Assembly: GCA_029216955.1 (NCBI GenBank)
Contig: JANAVB010015600.1
Coordinates: forward strand, 29,596,778 to 29,660,777
Reading direction: 5' to 3'
Source of the DNA: Iris pallida
Taxonomy: Eukaryota > Streptophyta > Magnoliopsida > Asparagales > Iridaceae
DNA length: 64,000 nucleotides
This document shows, in pieces, positions 32,964 to 44,778 of the stretch (positions within the stretch are counted from its first letter, which is position 1; each line of letters begins with the position of its first letter). The translations under genes and the position numbers were made by a program. The notes below the pieces were generated by a model, which ran no database searches, had not been told where the DNA came from, and was given only the letters and a program-made list of their open reading frames with translations.

Positions 32964-34017
32964 TGTTTCACTTAACAAAATGCCAGAGAAAATTGGCTTT
33001 TAAAAATAAAACGAGAAAAAGTACAAGAAGTACAAATTTGATTCTGGGAAAGTATTGCTATGGAAGTCTGATCTGTAAATGATCACTTTGTTCCTTGGAC
33101 CATACGATGATGATGAAGATTGCTGCTTGAAGTTGAACAACCGAAAGAACTAAGTCACCAGAAAGGTATCGACGCACTTGGCACTGATGGCGAGGCCGAA
33201 TGCTTTTCTGCTTTGCTTCACTCTGTTCTGAAAGAAAGGTTGAAGAAGAATGCTCTGGAGAATCAAAATCTCTCTGTCTTTTCACCCCCTTGTAAAATAA
33301 GTCTATTTATAGACTTGGGCTTCTGTGCGTAAAAACTCAGCAAAAGTTCCATCTTTACGCTAACAACTGCCACGCACGACCGAAGCCATCCTCTGCATAT
33401 GTTGACACATGTCCCATCATTTCAATAAGAATAGCATGCACGTACACACGTTCTTCGAGAAGAGTGGCATGAAAGCCACGTAGGCAAACCACGTTCCAAT
33501 TTGGTGGAAAAGAATAGGGCGTAAAACAACCCCAATGTATTTTGAGCGTAAAGCAGTGGACTAGGCGTAAAATAGCCCTGTCATAGATTTCCCGCGTAAA
33601 GTGGTTATTAAATAACCTTGGGCGTAAAGTAGCCCAAATAGACTTTACACACACGTCGACTTTCGAGCGTAAAAACTCATATAATCTCCGTGCGTAAAAG
33701 AAGCCATTCTGTGAGCGTAAAAATAGCTCAGTCCACATACTAAACGACAACATAGGTCTCTGTGTAAAACAAATCTCTTCAAATTCTGTGGTATATGCCA
33801 TCATTAAATCTTTATGTCAGACTTTGCATTAAATGCAAGACTTGACAGCTTTGTCCAGCGTAAAAGTGGCTAGTCTATCCTTGGCGTAAAACCATTGGCT
33901 TGACCCGAGCGTAAAAGCGGTTAATCTGCTTAGGCATGAAATCATCAGCCTCTCCTTGGCGTAAAGAATGACCTATCTCTTTGACTCACTTTATGAAGCA
34001 CTTTTTACGCTCCTACA
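32964..34017 (-). repeat. 3' LTR of element C, with GCGTAAA motifs
   Basis: Bounded by ATAGT and the polypurine tract. About 15 copies of GCGTAAA (often GAGCGTAAA) lie in 33325-33965, nearly all reading on plus; two are inverted (33354, 34004). A sense TATA (minus CTATAAATAG, near 33301-33310) serves the LTR promoter. Confidence 0.95.
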
Positions 34018-34034
34018 AAACCCCCTTCAAAGTT
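34018..34034 (-). other. Polypurine tract of element C
   Basis: The minus strand reads AACTTTGAAGGGGGTTT directly before the 3' LTR. Confidence 0.8.
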
Positions 34035-34297
34035 TTCAAATGTCTTCACAATTTGAAACACTTTGAACAGCAGCGTAAAAACTAGGATTTGACCAGTCAG
34101 CGGGATACGCAACAGTCATCTGCGTAAAAGCGGGGATATCCAATAGTTGGCATAATTTTCAAGAAAATAGTGTCGGTCAATACTTAACCGTCACAATGAA
34201 TTTCTTTCTGGAAACTTTCGAATGCTTCCTCATCTTCCCGAGTTTGCATTAATAATCAACAATTTTCTATAAGGAATATGAAGAGTTGATTTAATTG

Positions 34298-34601
34298 TAT
34301 AAATAAGGAAAAATTCTTCACTCTTGTCATTCATCCTCATAGTAATATGGTGCCAAAGAAAGATATTAACAATGAAGAGGCTTCGGGCTCTAGGATTGAT
34401 TTTGAGCGAGCATGCAACCTTGTAGAGTGCTTTGGACTGACTCCAGCAGTCTTCAGTCGCATCGATGGTGGTCCCCCGACTGCATATGAGGGCTCAGGAG
34501 ATGTGGAAGCGTTTCTAAATCTGATGCGTCGCTCTGGAATTCGCAACATGCGCAAGTTAGGTGCTTCCCTTCGTCAGCCCAACGAAGGAGAGAGAAAATA
34601 A
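34298..34601 (+). CDS. Antisense mini-gene 1 of element C (ORF 34347-34601, 84 aa)
   Basis: TATAAATA at 34298-34305, ATG at 34347, stop at 34599, and AATAAA at 34659 form a compact unit. The start MVPKKDINNEEASGS resembles MAPKK... of B's antisense gene, which sits at the same place relative to its LTR. The rest (FERACNLVECFGLTPAVF, GSGDVEAFLNLMRRSG) matches no family I know. Two GCGTAAA copies lie upstream, between LTR and promoter. Whether it is translated is unknown. Confidence 0.45.
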
Positions 34602-34845
34602 TATTCCATGTATTGCGACTTTTTTATATGTAGGGGTCCACTTCCCCCTTTATTTATAAATAAAATATTGATGTTAATCTCATCTGTTGGTACATAGAAT
34701 TGTTCAACACTTCTTTTGACTGTTTCTATGGCTGTTCATTCCCGAGAGGAACAAAAACAACACGTGGCATTTATATTGTGGTCATGAGCGCTTTAAAATA
34801 GGATCTTTCCCGAAATAGTCTTATACCAACTGTTTCTTCAACTCC

Positions 34846-35023
34846 TATAAATAGCTGAGTTTAGAGCATATTTTATGCATCCTCATTTTTTCTAGAGATA
34901 GCTTTCTGCCTCTTTGCAAGCATTCACTTCTTCAACAAATGACGATCCTTTCTGACGTTGCTCTTCTGTACGCTCGATCTTCAGATACTAATTCAACCAG
35001 ATCCGAACCACTTGGCCTTAATG
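34846..35023 (+). CDS. Antisense mini-gene 2 of element C: TATA and first exon (34939-35023)
   Basis: TATAAATAG (34846-34854) precedes an ATG at 34939. The exon encodes 28 residues (MTILSDVALLYARSSD...) plus one base, then a strong donor ATG|GTAAGT at 35024. The intron phase (1) is the same as in exon 1 of B's antisense gene, and the following 150 bp carry four GCGTAAA-like copies, just as B's first intron carries GCCGCATG. A later exon could not be assigned, so the gene looks internally deleted. Confidence 0.45.
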
Positions 35024-35408
35024 GTAAGTTTTAGTCGTAAACTATTGTTTTGGCCTTCGAGCGTAAATCCTTGATAGATGTAGAATCTCATAGGAAAGAT
35101 GCAAGGGCATAAAAAGCCTTGTTGAATAATATACTCCTAAAAACGCTGGCGTAAAAAGCCCTGTTTGAATGAGTAGCACATGAAATCAGCTTAACCAAAC
35201 CTTGGTAGCTGGAGAATAAAGAGACATATGTCATAAGCATATAGGTCCATATCAATGTATGAATGAATCAACATAGCTTTTGGGAAAAGAAAACGTTGAT
35301 CCAATTCCATAATTAAATGAATGAACCTGATAGAATGAACGTACAGGTCTTTTCGGGAATGAAAGGTTGTTCTCAATTTCAAAGACCGGTTCATTTATAG
35401 TCCTCTTC

Positions 35409-35761
35409 TATAAATAGGTGAGAACTGCTTGTAACATTTCATTCTTATTTCCCCTCCTCTATTGGAAATGTCTTCTGAGGATGTACGGCAAAAGAATGAA
35501 CTCTCCAGGAAAATTGAGGACATCATTGAGACGTGTCCTGTAGAGCCCATAGTGACAGGCCCGACCGAAGTAGGCGAAAGCTCTTCTACGCCCAAGCCAC
35601 CACAAGACATCCTTACTTTCTTAGTAGAGCCAGGGAAAACTCCTGAAGAAGAGGCACTAAGGATGGCTGCCTGCAGATTTTTTATGAACTCAGGCAACGA
35701 TGCCTTCGAAGCACTGGCTGACTATGTATTCAATAAGGAAGGCAGTGGTCCTTGTCCTTAA
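35409..35761 (+). CDS. Antisense mini-gene 3 of element C (ORF 35468-35761, 97 aa)
   Basis: TATAAATAG (35409-35417), a CT-rich leader and ATG at 35468 open an acidic ORF (MSSEDVRQKNELSRK..., ending NKEGSGPCP). AATAAA-like sequence follows near 35783. The ORF stops only 50 bp from the end of pol, which is transcribed in the opposite direction. No known domain is seen. The segment EEEALRMAACRFFMNSGNDAFEAL is probably helical. Confidence 0.45.
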
Positions 35762-35812
35762 TCCTTTATTCAGAACAAAAATAATAAAAGGAATTTTATT
35801 TTTATTCTTTTT

Positions 35813-36955
35813 TTATACATAGTACTTCTTAAGAAATTTGTCATTGATTGGCATCATGAGTAGATCTCCATTAGGCTTTGATAACCGATAGGCGCCATTA
35901 GAAAACACAGTCTCAATTACATAAGGGCCCTCCCATTTTGCTTGGAATTTTCCTTTGCTTTTGTGAGTCATCACCATCGGTCTTCGAACGGCTAATACCA
36001 ACTCGCCAATCTTGAATACCCTCTCTTTAACTTTACGATTGAAAGTTCGAGAAATACGGGCTTGATATAACTCGATGTGCTGTTGTGCTTGAAGACGCTT
36101 CTCGTCCAATCCTTCAAGTTCTTGGAGTCGTAAGCGATCATTGTTCTCTATAGTTAGCTCATTAGCAATAGCTATTCGTAGAGATGGGATCTGGATTTCC
36201 AAGGGAAGGACAGCCTCACATCCATAAACCAATAAAAATGGTGTAAATTCAGTAGGAGTTCGGACTGTTGTTCGATAAGCCCATAAACATTCTCCAAGTT
36301 TCTCATTCCAGTCACGTTTATTAGAAGAGACAAACTTTTTGAGAAGTTTGATGATCGTCATGTTGAAAGCTTCGGCTAAACCATTAGCAGCTAGATTATA
36401 AGTCGTAGAAGCCAGATTTTGAATTCGATTCTTATCACAGAACCGATAAAATGCCTGACTGGCAAATTGTGGTCCATTGTCATGAATTATTCGTCGAGGA
36501 ATCCCGAAGCGATAAATGACATGATGTTTGATGAAGCTGATTACATTAGATATCTTCACTTCAGCAAGGGGAACTGCTTCTGCCCACTTGGAAAAGTAAT
36601 CGGTTATAGCTAATATGAACCGATGTCCTTTAACAGAAGGAGGGTTAATAGGACCAATGACATTTATATCCCAAGCTTCGAAGGGCCAAGAGGCTGCTGT
36701 GGGATGTAGAAATTTAGACGATTGATGAATAAAATCAGTATGAATCTGACATGCTTTACATTTTCTGGCATAGTCTACAGCATCTTCTATCATAGAACGC
36801 CAATAATACCCCATTCTTCGAATGCGGTCTTGTAATTTAGGACCTGGTTGATGAGCACCACAAACACCATCATGAGCCTCTCGTAGTGTTTGTTTGGCTT
36901 CATTTTCTGAGAGACAACATAGTAAGAGTCCATAATATGATCGACGATATAACAT
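35813..36955 (-). pseudogene. Element C integrase
   Basis: A 380-residue frame. The zinc-binding region includes MGYYWRSM, CKACQIHTDF; the core has WDINVIGPI (first Asp), HDNGPQFASQAF (second Asp) and ANGLAEAFN (Glu); the tail has GELVLAVRRP and ends FLKKYYV. There is no chromodomain, as expected for the Tat lineage. The frame is offset from aRNH upstream by a frameshift in 36960-37165. The core itself looks intact. It inserts the cDNA into the genome. Confidence 0.9.
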
Positions 36956-37164
36956 ATGTAAAGATGAATCATAGTCAAATCAAAATGATCGTCTCTTAAT
37001 TGATGCAGCTTCTTTTGGATCTTCAGGCAAAATTCCATGAACCGCATAGTCAATAAATGGAGTTCTCCAATACCTCTGTTGGGAACTAGCCTCTGTAGTT
37101 CAACATACAGATTATTCTTGATACAGCACAGATCTCGGTCCAACAAAGTAATTCTATTTTGTCT

Positions 37165-37788
37165 TCAAATTGGAACAGCCAAATCTGCAGCTAGACTAGC
37201 AAGAGCATCAGCCTCAATATTCTGAGAATGTGGTACAAATTCAATGAAGAATCCTTTGAATGAAAGGACCAACTCGACTACCACTTGATGATAAGGGATG
37301 AGATCAGGGTTTCTGACTTCATAAGTCCCTCTAACTTGATTAACAATTAGTTGAGAATCTCCATAAGCTTCTAAGAACTCAATATCTAACTGTTTTGTTA
37401 CTTGGAGACCAATCAATAGAGCATTATATTCTGCTACATTATTGGAGCATGGTTCATTGAGAGAATAGGCACGGTATATAACCATTTTGTCAGGAGAAAC
37501 CAAAACGATTCCTACCCCAGAGACAATATTGCCTTTAGGTCCTACTCGTGATGCTCCATCAAAATATAATTGCCATATATTATTCTTCAAAGTCATGTTG
37601 CAATCCACGACTTCATCTGGAATGTCCTCATATAACTTTGATGTCTCCGGTATAGGGTGAGCAGCTAAGAAATCGGCTAATGCTTGACCCTTTACTGATT
37701 TTTGAGGCACATAAACCATATCATAAAGAGTGAGCAACATCGCCCAAGTAGCTAATCTGGAATTAAGAATGCTCGGCTTTCTCATCAA
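37165..37788 (-). pseudogene. Element C archaeal-type second RNase H (aRNH)
   Basis: The minus strand reads LYFDGASRVGPKGN..GVGIVLVSP, NNVAEYNALLIGL, YGDSQLIVNQVRGTYEVRN and NIEADALASLAA. These four blocks hold the catalytic D-E-D-D residues of the archaeal-type RNase H that, besides the gypsy RNase H, marks the Tat/Ogre clade. The upstream part continues the RT/RNase H frame past in-frame stops near 37827 and 38094. It degrades RNA in RNA/DNA hybrids. Confidence 0.9.
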
Positions 37789-37827
37789 TACTCGAATGGG
37801 ATTTATTCTAGAGATGACATGAATAGT

Positions 37828-39171
37828 TTATCCTGTCACATAATGTCTTGTCTTTTGTACGGCAAAAACCAAAGCCAGACATTCCTTTTCTACAGGAGTA
37901 TACCTGTGTTCAGCTCCAACCATCATTCGGCTAAGATAATAAATCGCCTGTTCATGACCCATATCGCTTTTCTGTGCAAGAAGAGCGCCAAGTAAATGAT
38001 CCAAGGCTCGAACATATAGTAAAAATGGTTTTCCTACCACTGAAGGTACCAGAACAGGTGGATTTGTAAGGTATTGTTTAATATCATTGAAGGCTTATTG
38101 ACACGCTTCATCCCAGACAAAAGATACACCTTTCTTTAATAGACGGGAGAAAGGTTGACATCTTCCAGAGAGATTAGATATAAATCTCCTGATATAAGCA
38201 ATACGGTCCTGAAAGCCACGGAGCTCTTTCAGATTGCGAGGAGGACGCATTTCAAGGATTGCTTTAACTTTATCAGGGTCAACATGGATACCCTGAGAAG
38301 TAATAACAAATTCTAAAAACTTGCCACTAGAAACCCCTAAGAAAGACTTAGTAGGGTTCATTTTCAATTGATGTTGACACATCAATTCAAATACTTTCTT
38401 TAAGTCTTGAATATGATCATCTTTTGATCAACTTTTAACAGCGATGTCATCTACGTAACATTCAACTGTCTTCCGTAGATGCTCTTGAAAGATGTTGCCC
38501 ATAGCCCGTTGATATGTGGCACCGGCATTTTTAAGACCAAACGGCATAACCGTATAGCAGTAAACTCCGAGGGGTGTTCGAAAAGAAGTATGTTTCTCAT
38601 CTTCTGGATGCATCTTGATCTGATTGTATCCTGAGAATCCGTCCATGAAAGACATGCGTTCAAAACCGCATGTATTGTTTATCATGACATCAGTAATGGG
38701 AAGTAGAAATTCGTCTTTTGGATAAGCCATATTAAGATCTCGATAATCTATACAAACTCGAACTTTTTCGTTCTTCTTCATAACAGGAATAATATTAGCA
38801 ACCCAATCCGGATGTTTTTCTTCATGAACAAAGCCACATGTAATCAACTTTTTGACTTCTGCTTCAATTGTATCCATCATATCTGGTCTAAAGCGTCGTT
38901 GTTGTTGTTTTACAGGCTTGACATTAGACAAAATATTGAGCTTATGAGTAGCAACTTTAGGATCTAGACCCGACATATCCTCATAACTCCATGCAAAGAT
39001 GTCGATATATTCTTTAATCAGTTTTATCAACTCTTCCTTTTCATCTTCAGAAAGGTTTTTACTGATGAATATTGGTTTGGACATAGTTTCATCTCCGATA
39101 TCAATCTGGACAACCTCATCCTCTGTAGGTGGCTGTCGCTGTTCAAAACGAAGTTCCCATTGAGTGTCCAT
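37828..39171 (-). pseudogene. Element C reverse transcriptase and first RNase H, two in-frame stops
   Basis: One frame covers FAWSYEDMSGLDP, WVANIIPVMKKNEKVRVCID, PITDVMINNTCGFERMSFMD, VMPFGLKNAGATYQRAM and the active site YVDDIAVKS. Next come KPFLLYVRALDHLLGALL and SRMMVGAEHRYTPVEKECLA (connection/RNase H). Stops interrupt at about 38427 and 38094. The RT motifs are all readable, so decay is recent. It shares closely aligned residues with B's RT at 45.8-47.0 kb. Confidence 0.9.
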
Positions 39172-39312
39172 TTGTTAAGCCTAAGGATCATTCTCAAATG
39201 GTTCAGATTCATCATCAGTTTGAACCATATTAACTGAGAATACTTGTTCAGATTCATCATATAAAGAACGAGATATATCATATTCAATGAATTGGACTTC
39301 TTCTGAATCCGA

Positions 39313-41841
39313 TTATTGCGAAGAACTAGAAGAGAATTCTTCTTGTATATCATCATTAAACATGTGAGACGGATCATATCCCAACCCATGACGAGTCTTC
39401 TGGTAAAACGGATCACCACACAATGGTAGTTGCCTATCTTTGCCTTGATTGAGACATTGTATAGTCTTCAAATCATATCCCATATTCTGGATAATCTTGA
39501 TAGATTGTTGACTATATTTGTCAATTCGGATTCTTCCTTTATCTTTATCTTTATCTTTCAGATTATCTGTCTGAGCAACAGGGATATTTCTAGCCAGGCC
39601 AAACACAATTTGGCGCTTGTTTTTCTTATCAAACGGAACCACGAAATAAGATTCTTCATGACGTCTATAAGTTACACAAGCTTGCGATAGAGCAACTATA
39701 GGTAGAAGGTAGAGAGAAGATGTTAAGAACTTTTGAGCATAGGGTCCAACATCAACCTGAAGAGGAAAGGAATTTTCCTTATAGTTGATGAATAAAGTTT
39801 CTTCTGGTTCTATGTCACCTTTAGATTGATAACTTTGATTATCAGAAGATAAAGTCATCCTTTCATTAAACTTGACAGCCATATACTCGAAAAGGAAATC
39901 TTCATTGATATCAAAAAGTACAGAATGATTAATATTTACATCATTTACGATTTGACTGCTACGCTTCGGATTAACCATTAATGGATCATTATCTGGCTTC
40001 TGCGTAGATTTGATAATCAATGGTGGTTTTGGATCATTCGTACAAGAAGTACGTCCTTTGACCCTGATCATAAAGGATTGAACTTGGCTCTTAGTAGGAA
40101 CATTTACTGATTCCTCAGATGAATCTTGAGTTCTTCCTTTAACCTTGATTATCAAAGGTTGATCATTGACTGATTGGGATTGGATTCGTCCCTTGACTAT
40201 GATCTTCAAAGGTTGCTCTTCTGGCGGATCTTCATTAAGAGACTGATCATCAGTAGATGCTTGATCTTCAGCTATGTCTGATATCTCTTTCATATGCTCT
40301 TGTTTATAAAGCCTTGAATCAGAAAAATAGACTTCGATACCCTTGAAAGGATTGATATCAGCAAACTCAGTCTTCATAACTCCTTGGGAATCCACATACT
40401 TGAAGCATTGGTAGAGAGTTGAAGGCACGATATTATGCTCATGTAAGCATGGTCTTCCAAGAAGGATATTGTAGGATACATTTGAGTTGATAACATAGAA
40501 GGTTACCATAGTTCGGAGATCGCCAATCTGAATCTTCAGACGAATCTTCCCAAGTGGTTTACTCTTGCCAGAGTTGAAACCAACTATTGTAGTGCTAGTG
40601 TAAGTCAGCTCACTAGTAGAAATTCTCAGGGATCTTAGCATACTCTGAAGAATTATGCTAATTGAAGATCCAGGATCGATATAAATTCTGTCAATTTCAG
40701 TAGATCCAATATACCCAGTATAGCACAGAGACCTATCATGTTTGTTATGCTTCAACAGCATATCTTCTTGTGTAAAGGTGATGTTGGGAATTGCTTCCAT
40801 CACACTATGACATTGTGGACATAAAACTGGAGTATTATCAGGACTCTTGAGTTGAGCCAAGCATGAATCTGCTTGAAGTAAGGCTTCACTCAAAGTCTCA
40901 TTGCTTTCTCTAGAAAGACGAAGCAGCTCAAATATTGATAGTCTAGCCGGAGTATTGGCCAACTGAGCTAGAATATCAAATTTATAGGGTTTCATCACCA
41001 CCCCCTGACTGGAAGCAGACTTTAATGGGACATCAAAGCGTACTGCTTTTTGTTTCCCCTTTTCAACCATAGATAGTTTAGCAGGAATAAGAGAAGGTTG
41101 AGCTGGTAGTGTCTCCACTGCGTCTTCTACTTTTTTGGAGGATCCCTCATAATCTTTGTGGTACTCTTTCCCAGATCTTGTACCAGCAAAAGTTTTTTCT
41201 TTAGACTCAAGAGAAGGAAGTACCATATTACAGGATTTAGTCTTCCTCCCTTTAGCCTTCTTCTTGTAAGGTTTGTTGTGAGGAACTTCAGAACCCAATC
41301 CAGCAGTAGAGTTTTGATTTTGAATTTGTAAAGGAAGTCGTATTCCTTTGTCATAATTCAAACCTTCTGCCTTTTGAAAGTCATAACCCATCTTCTTCAT
41401 GAGAAGGACAGATTGCTGACTATACAAGTGAGTGGGCAGCGGACTTTTAACAAGTGGTTCAACAGAAGAAGAAGAAATCTCTGTAACTATAGAAGAGTGA
41501 GGAATATAAATCTCTGTAGCTATAGGAGAATGATTCGGGCTTCGAGGAGAAATCCTTGTAGGAGCTTTATCATAAGCAGCAAAGACTTGTTGTGCCCGAT
41601 ATAAGGGAATACTATTCATGGCTAGCCACTGCTGATGAGTAAGCTTGAGCTTGGTAGGAGGAGCTAGACTTGGGGGACAGATGTTCAATCCTCTCAGTCT
41701 ATCTTCTAAAGGAAGGCCATCCCATAGATGATCCAAGTCATCAAGATCTGAGATAATGTGAGAAATCATATTGCAGGTTTTGACTTTCTTACCTTTCTTG
41801 GATTTTGAAGTTTTACCTTCATTTTCCATTTCAGGTACCAA
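39313..41841 (-). CDS. Element C protease with long repetitive spacer (842 aa open frame)
   Basis: This overlaps the gag frame by about 75 bp in a different frame, the arrangement used for ribosomal frameshifting. Near residue 390 lies the protease: IDPGSSISIIL (DPG in place of DTG/DSG) and ILLGRPCLHEH. After it comes a 250-residue spacer with a repeated QPLIIKVKGRTQ-like peptide (about four copies). Two G-patch-like segments flank the whole: MKKMGYD...GLNYDKGIRLPL near residue 150 and IQNMGYD...LPLCG...RHGLGYDPS at the end. A stop separates it from RT. Confidence 0.75.
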   Translation of the reverse strand: MVPEMENEGKTSKSKKGKKVKTCNMISHIISDLDDLDHLWDGLPLEDRLRGLNICPPSLAPPTKLKLTHQQWLAMNSIPLYRAQQVFAAYDKAPTRISPRSPNHSPIATEIYIPHSSIVTEISSSSVEPLVKSPLPTHLYSQQSVLLMKKMGYDFQKAEGLNYDKGIRLPLQIQNQNSTAGLGSEVPHNKPYKKKAKGRKTKSCNMVLPSLESKEKTFAGTRSGKEYHKDYEGSSKKVEDAVETLPAQPSLIPAKLSMVEKGKQKAVRFDVPLKSASSQGVVMKPYKFDILAQLANTPARLSIFELLRLSRESNETLSEALLQADSCLAQLKSPDNTPVLCPQCHSVMEAIPNITFTQEDMLLKHNKHDRSLCYTGYIGSTEIDRIYIDPGSSISIILQSMLRSLRISTSELTYTSTTIVGFNSGKSKPLGKIRLKIQIGDLRTMVTFYVINSNVSYNILLGRPCLHEHNIVPSTLYQCFKYVDSQGVMKTEFADINPFKGIEVYFSDSRLYKQEHMKEISDIAEDQASTDDQSLNEDPPEEQPLKIIVKGRIQSQSVNDQPLIIKVKGRTQDSSEESVNVPTKSQVQSFMIRVKGRTSCTNDPKPPLIIKSTQKPDNDPLMVNPKRSSQIVNDVNINHSVLFDINEDFLFEYMAVKFNERMTLSSDNQSYQSKGDIEPEETLFINYKENSFPLQVDVGPYAQKFLTSSLYLLPIVALSQACVTYRRHEESYFVVPFDKKNKRQIVFGLARNIPVAQTDNLKDKDKDKGRIRIDKYSQQSIKIIQNMGYDLKTIQCLNQGKDRQLPLCGDPFYQKTRHGLGYDPSHMFNDDIQEEFSSSSSQ

Positions 41842-42878
41842 GTCAGGATGTACCCACCATTCTTCAATATGAGAGGCAACAATCCTTCACTTTCTTTCCT
41901 GTCAGGCGGGATATTCACAATCTTCATCGTCGCCTTCGAGATTGGGATAACTCTATCTGGGACTTGCTGTAGAGGAAAATCTCCAAATTGAAGAGAAACC
42001 ATGTTGGTTGTAACCGTATGGTCATCATTGGTTAAAGCGATAGCACCACCATTTATCAGTTCTTGAATTTTCTTCTTCAAGACATAACAGGCCCTGGTAG
42101 GATGATTAATGTATCTATGATAGATACAATATTTGGGATTGTCGGTCAGATTCACCTTATTAGGCCTTTTTGGCTCCGGAATCTGAAGTTTACCACTCTT
42201 CACCAGACATTGAAATATTCCTGGGATATCACTTTCGTCAAAAGAGTATTCTTCCTTTGGCATAGAAGATTCCTGATTATTCGGCGTCATTTTATTCTTG
42301 GAAAGATTGACCATGAGGGTATCTTTTCCTTTCACATTACGAATACCAGAATTAATAGCAGGATTACTTTTCTTTCCTCTATCATCTGAGGCGAAAATCA
42401 TTCCATGTTTACGAGCCAACCTACAATTGGTCTCGACAGAAACTACTGCTATGATGAACGAAGCCCAATCTGTGAATTGGGAGCCTGTAAAGACAGCAAT
42501 AGATGGTCGCAGATTCATCTTGCATGTATCAATGAGTGCTGAATCTGGCATACCAGGAGGCATCTTTAGAGTAGCTTGTCGAAAGCGTTCGATGAACGTC
42601 CGAGTATCTTCTTTCTCCTTTTGTTTGATTTCTATTAAGGAGGACATGTTCATGTCCATACCTCATTCATTGAAGCGGGAGAGAAATATTGTCTTAAATT
42701 CGTCGAAAGACGAAATACAATTGTCGGATAAACTTCGATACCAATCATAAGCCGAACCCATCAAGCAACCAATGAACACTCGAGTGAGAAGAGCATAATT
42801 TTTCTGCAGATGTACAGTCATAATATCAAAATAATTGATATATTGACTAGGAGAAGCCCTTCCATCAAACAGTACCAT
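41766..42878 (-). pseudogene. Element C gag, capsid and zinc-knuckle part
   Basis: From 42878 the frame reads MVLFDGRASPSQYINYFD, GSAYDWYRSLSDNC, FKTIFLSRFNE, a stop (about 42660), MSSLIEIKQKEKEDTRTFIERF, and later CIYHRYINHPTRACYVLKKKI, a CHHC-like knuckle. A further stop precedes 42878 (..PPKFKP*). The capsid fold matches the uninterrupted gag of B at 49-50.5 kb residue by residue in these blocks. Gag packages the element RNA. Confidence 0.85.
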
Positions 42879-42973
42879 AGATTATGGCTTGAATTTTGGT
42901 GGAAAGGGTACATCATTCTAATGAGGAGGATAAGGTTGCTTAATCCCTAACCTCTGGAGTTGATCCTTGTGCC

Positions 42974-44776
42974 TCAAGACTTCAAACTGCGCTTTGAGTT
43001 CACGCACTGCTTGAATGGCTTCACTAGTTTGCCGAAGCACATTTGATTGAATAGTTGGATGTACCGTAATCCCACCGGAGATGGTACATCTTCTCGAATA
43101 ATAGGATCTGGAGATGCAGAATTTTGATTAACAGCAGGCTCCTGGACATTCAAAGGTATATCAACCCCTTGACTATCTTGAGTTTGTGCTGCTACTGGTA
43201 CTGGTGTTATTACTGTCGGCTGAGCAGTTTGCTGATTCAATATTATATGATGTATGTTTTGCACCATGTTAAGCATGTCTTTCCGTGATTGCTCAACGGC
43301 AGTAAGATGCTGTTCTGTATTAACAGATGAGGTCTCAGGTTCATCTCCAATAGCGTAGGATTCAACCTCTATTGAAGATATAGAAGGATCAGTATAGAGA
43401 TATGAATCGACACTGTCAGTCTCGGACTCAAAAGATTGAATACCCCCAGCTTCTGAATCAGAAGTCTGCATTTGTCTTTGTCTTCTTGATCGAGTATTCT
43501 GATATACTCCTTCAAAGGAATCAAGAAGTCTGTTGAACTGTTGTTGACCTGGAGTTTGGGACATGTTTCGTCTCGGACGTCGTCCTCTATTAGTATGAGA
43601 TGCCATGTTGACTGACACATAAGACAACTCATGTTCTTGGTCTTCAGTTTGTTGTTGAGGCACATTAAAACTTAGTCGATCAAAAACAGACCGTTTTGAA
43701 GCCGAACAGCAACAATTGATTACAACCTGGTGATAATCACAATGATGTCTTTCTTGGGGAAATGTCACCGGAGATTGTCTATTTTTACGTTTTTGTATTA
43801 GCAATTCACGTAAGTCAGAAGGAGTAGAGGGAATAGTCTTCTTTATTACATTTGGGGTAGAAAAGCGTTTAGTCCCCTGTGTATAAAGAAGATTACTGGC
43901 TGCATTCGCCGAACCAAATTGTACATTTCTACGCGTTTGGAGTTGTGTGCGTAAATCTTGAGATTTTTTAGCACGAAGGACTCCATTTTCATTGCGTGTA
44001 ATTTATAGATTTGGTACTTTGCGTAGAGCAGCATGAGAAGGTTGTTGGTGTAGAACTGAAGCCTTACCAACAATATTTTTACGTTGTACACGTTTAGGTA
44101 TATTCACATTAGATGTAAAAACATCGCTGTGAATTTTATCTACACTGTCAAAGACAGGAGACTTACCTTTACGCGTAGAGCGTAAAAATTGGTTATCTAC
44201 CACGTCACAGACGAAAGATTTTGTTTTACGCGAGGAGCATAATTTATTTGGGCCTACCACGTCACCGACGGAAGACTGATTCTTACCCTCAGAAGCATTA
44301 AGATTAGAGTCTGCCGCATTACAAATGGGAGACTTATGCTTATGCGTTGAGCGTAAAACATGGTTTTTACCCACTGGGCGTAAAACCTGGTTCTTACGCA
44401 GTGGGCGTGGAACCTGATTATATACACCATCACAGACGGGAGATAAGTTGTCACACTTAGAGTGCAACTCTGAAGTAAGGACTGCCTCGTTACGAACGGG
44501 AGCCCCTACGACAGGAGTGGAAAGAATTTCCTTGCTATCAGAAGCGACAGAGAGATCAGAAGCTATTTTGGATTTAGGAATCCAAACTTTTCGTACTTTG
44601 CGAGATTTTTGAACATTGGAGCAGCGAGAACCACCCCCAGTTCGGAGCATCCTTTCATAAGCAGTCTGGTCGAAGTGTACAACTAGAGTCTTCTTTGTCG
44701 ATCCAATCGACACATCATCGTATTGAGCAATTGCCTCCTCGTCAGAGGAGAAGGTCGTCCCCAGCAGAGTCGCCAT
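42974..44776 (-). pseudogene. Element C ORF1 and gag N-terminus
   Basis: ORF1 starts MATLLGTTFSSDEEA at 44776, with the codons after the ATG formed by the PBS. It has a basic SRKVRKVWIPKSK segment, then Lys-rich imperfect repeats (KNQVLRPVGKNHVLRSTHKHKS) whose DNA contains GCGTAAA copies, a stop at about 44000, and the conserved VVINCCCSASKRSVFDRL block. The gag N-terminus (MASHTNRGRRPRRN..., SEAGG) continues in the same frame, and a frameshift near 43030 leads to the capsid frame. The ORF1 function is unknown. It is homologous to 1-1348 and 62861-64000. Confidence 0.8.
44758..44775 (-). other. Primer binding site of element C
   Basis: The minus strand reads TGGCGACTCTGCTGGGGA, 3 nt from the LTR end. 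Its first two bases are the TG of ORF1's ATG. Confidence 0.85.
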
Positions 44777-44778
44777 TT

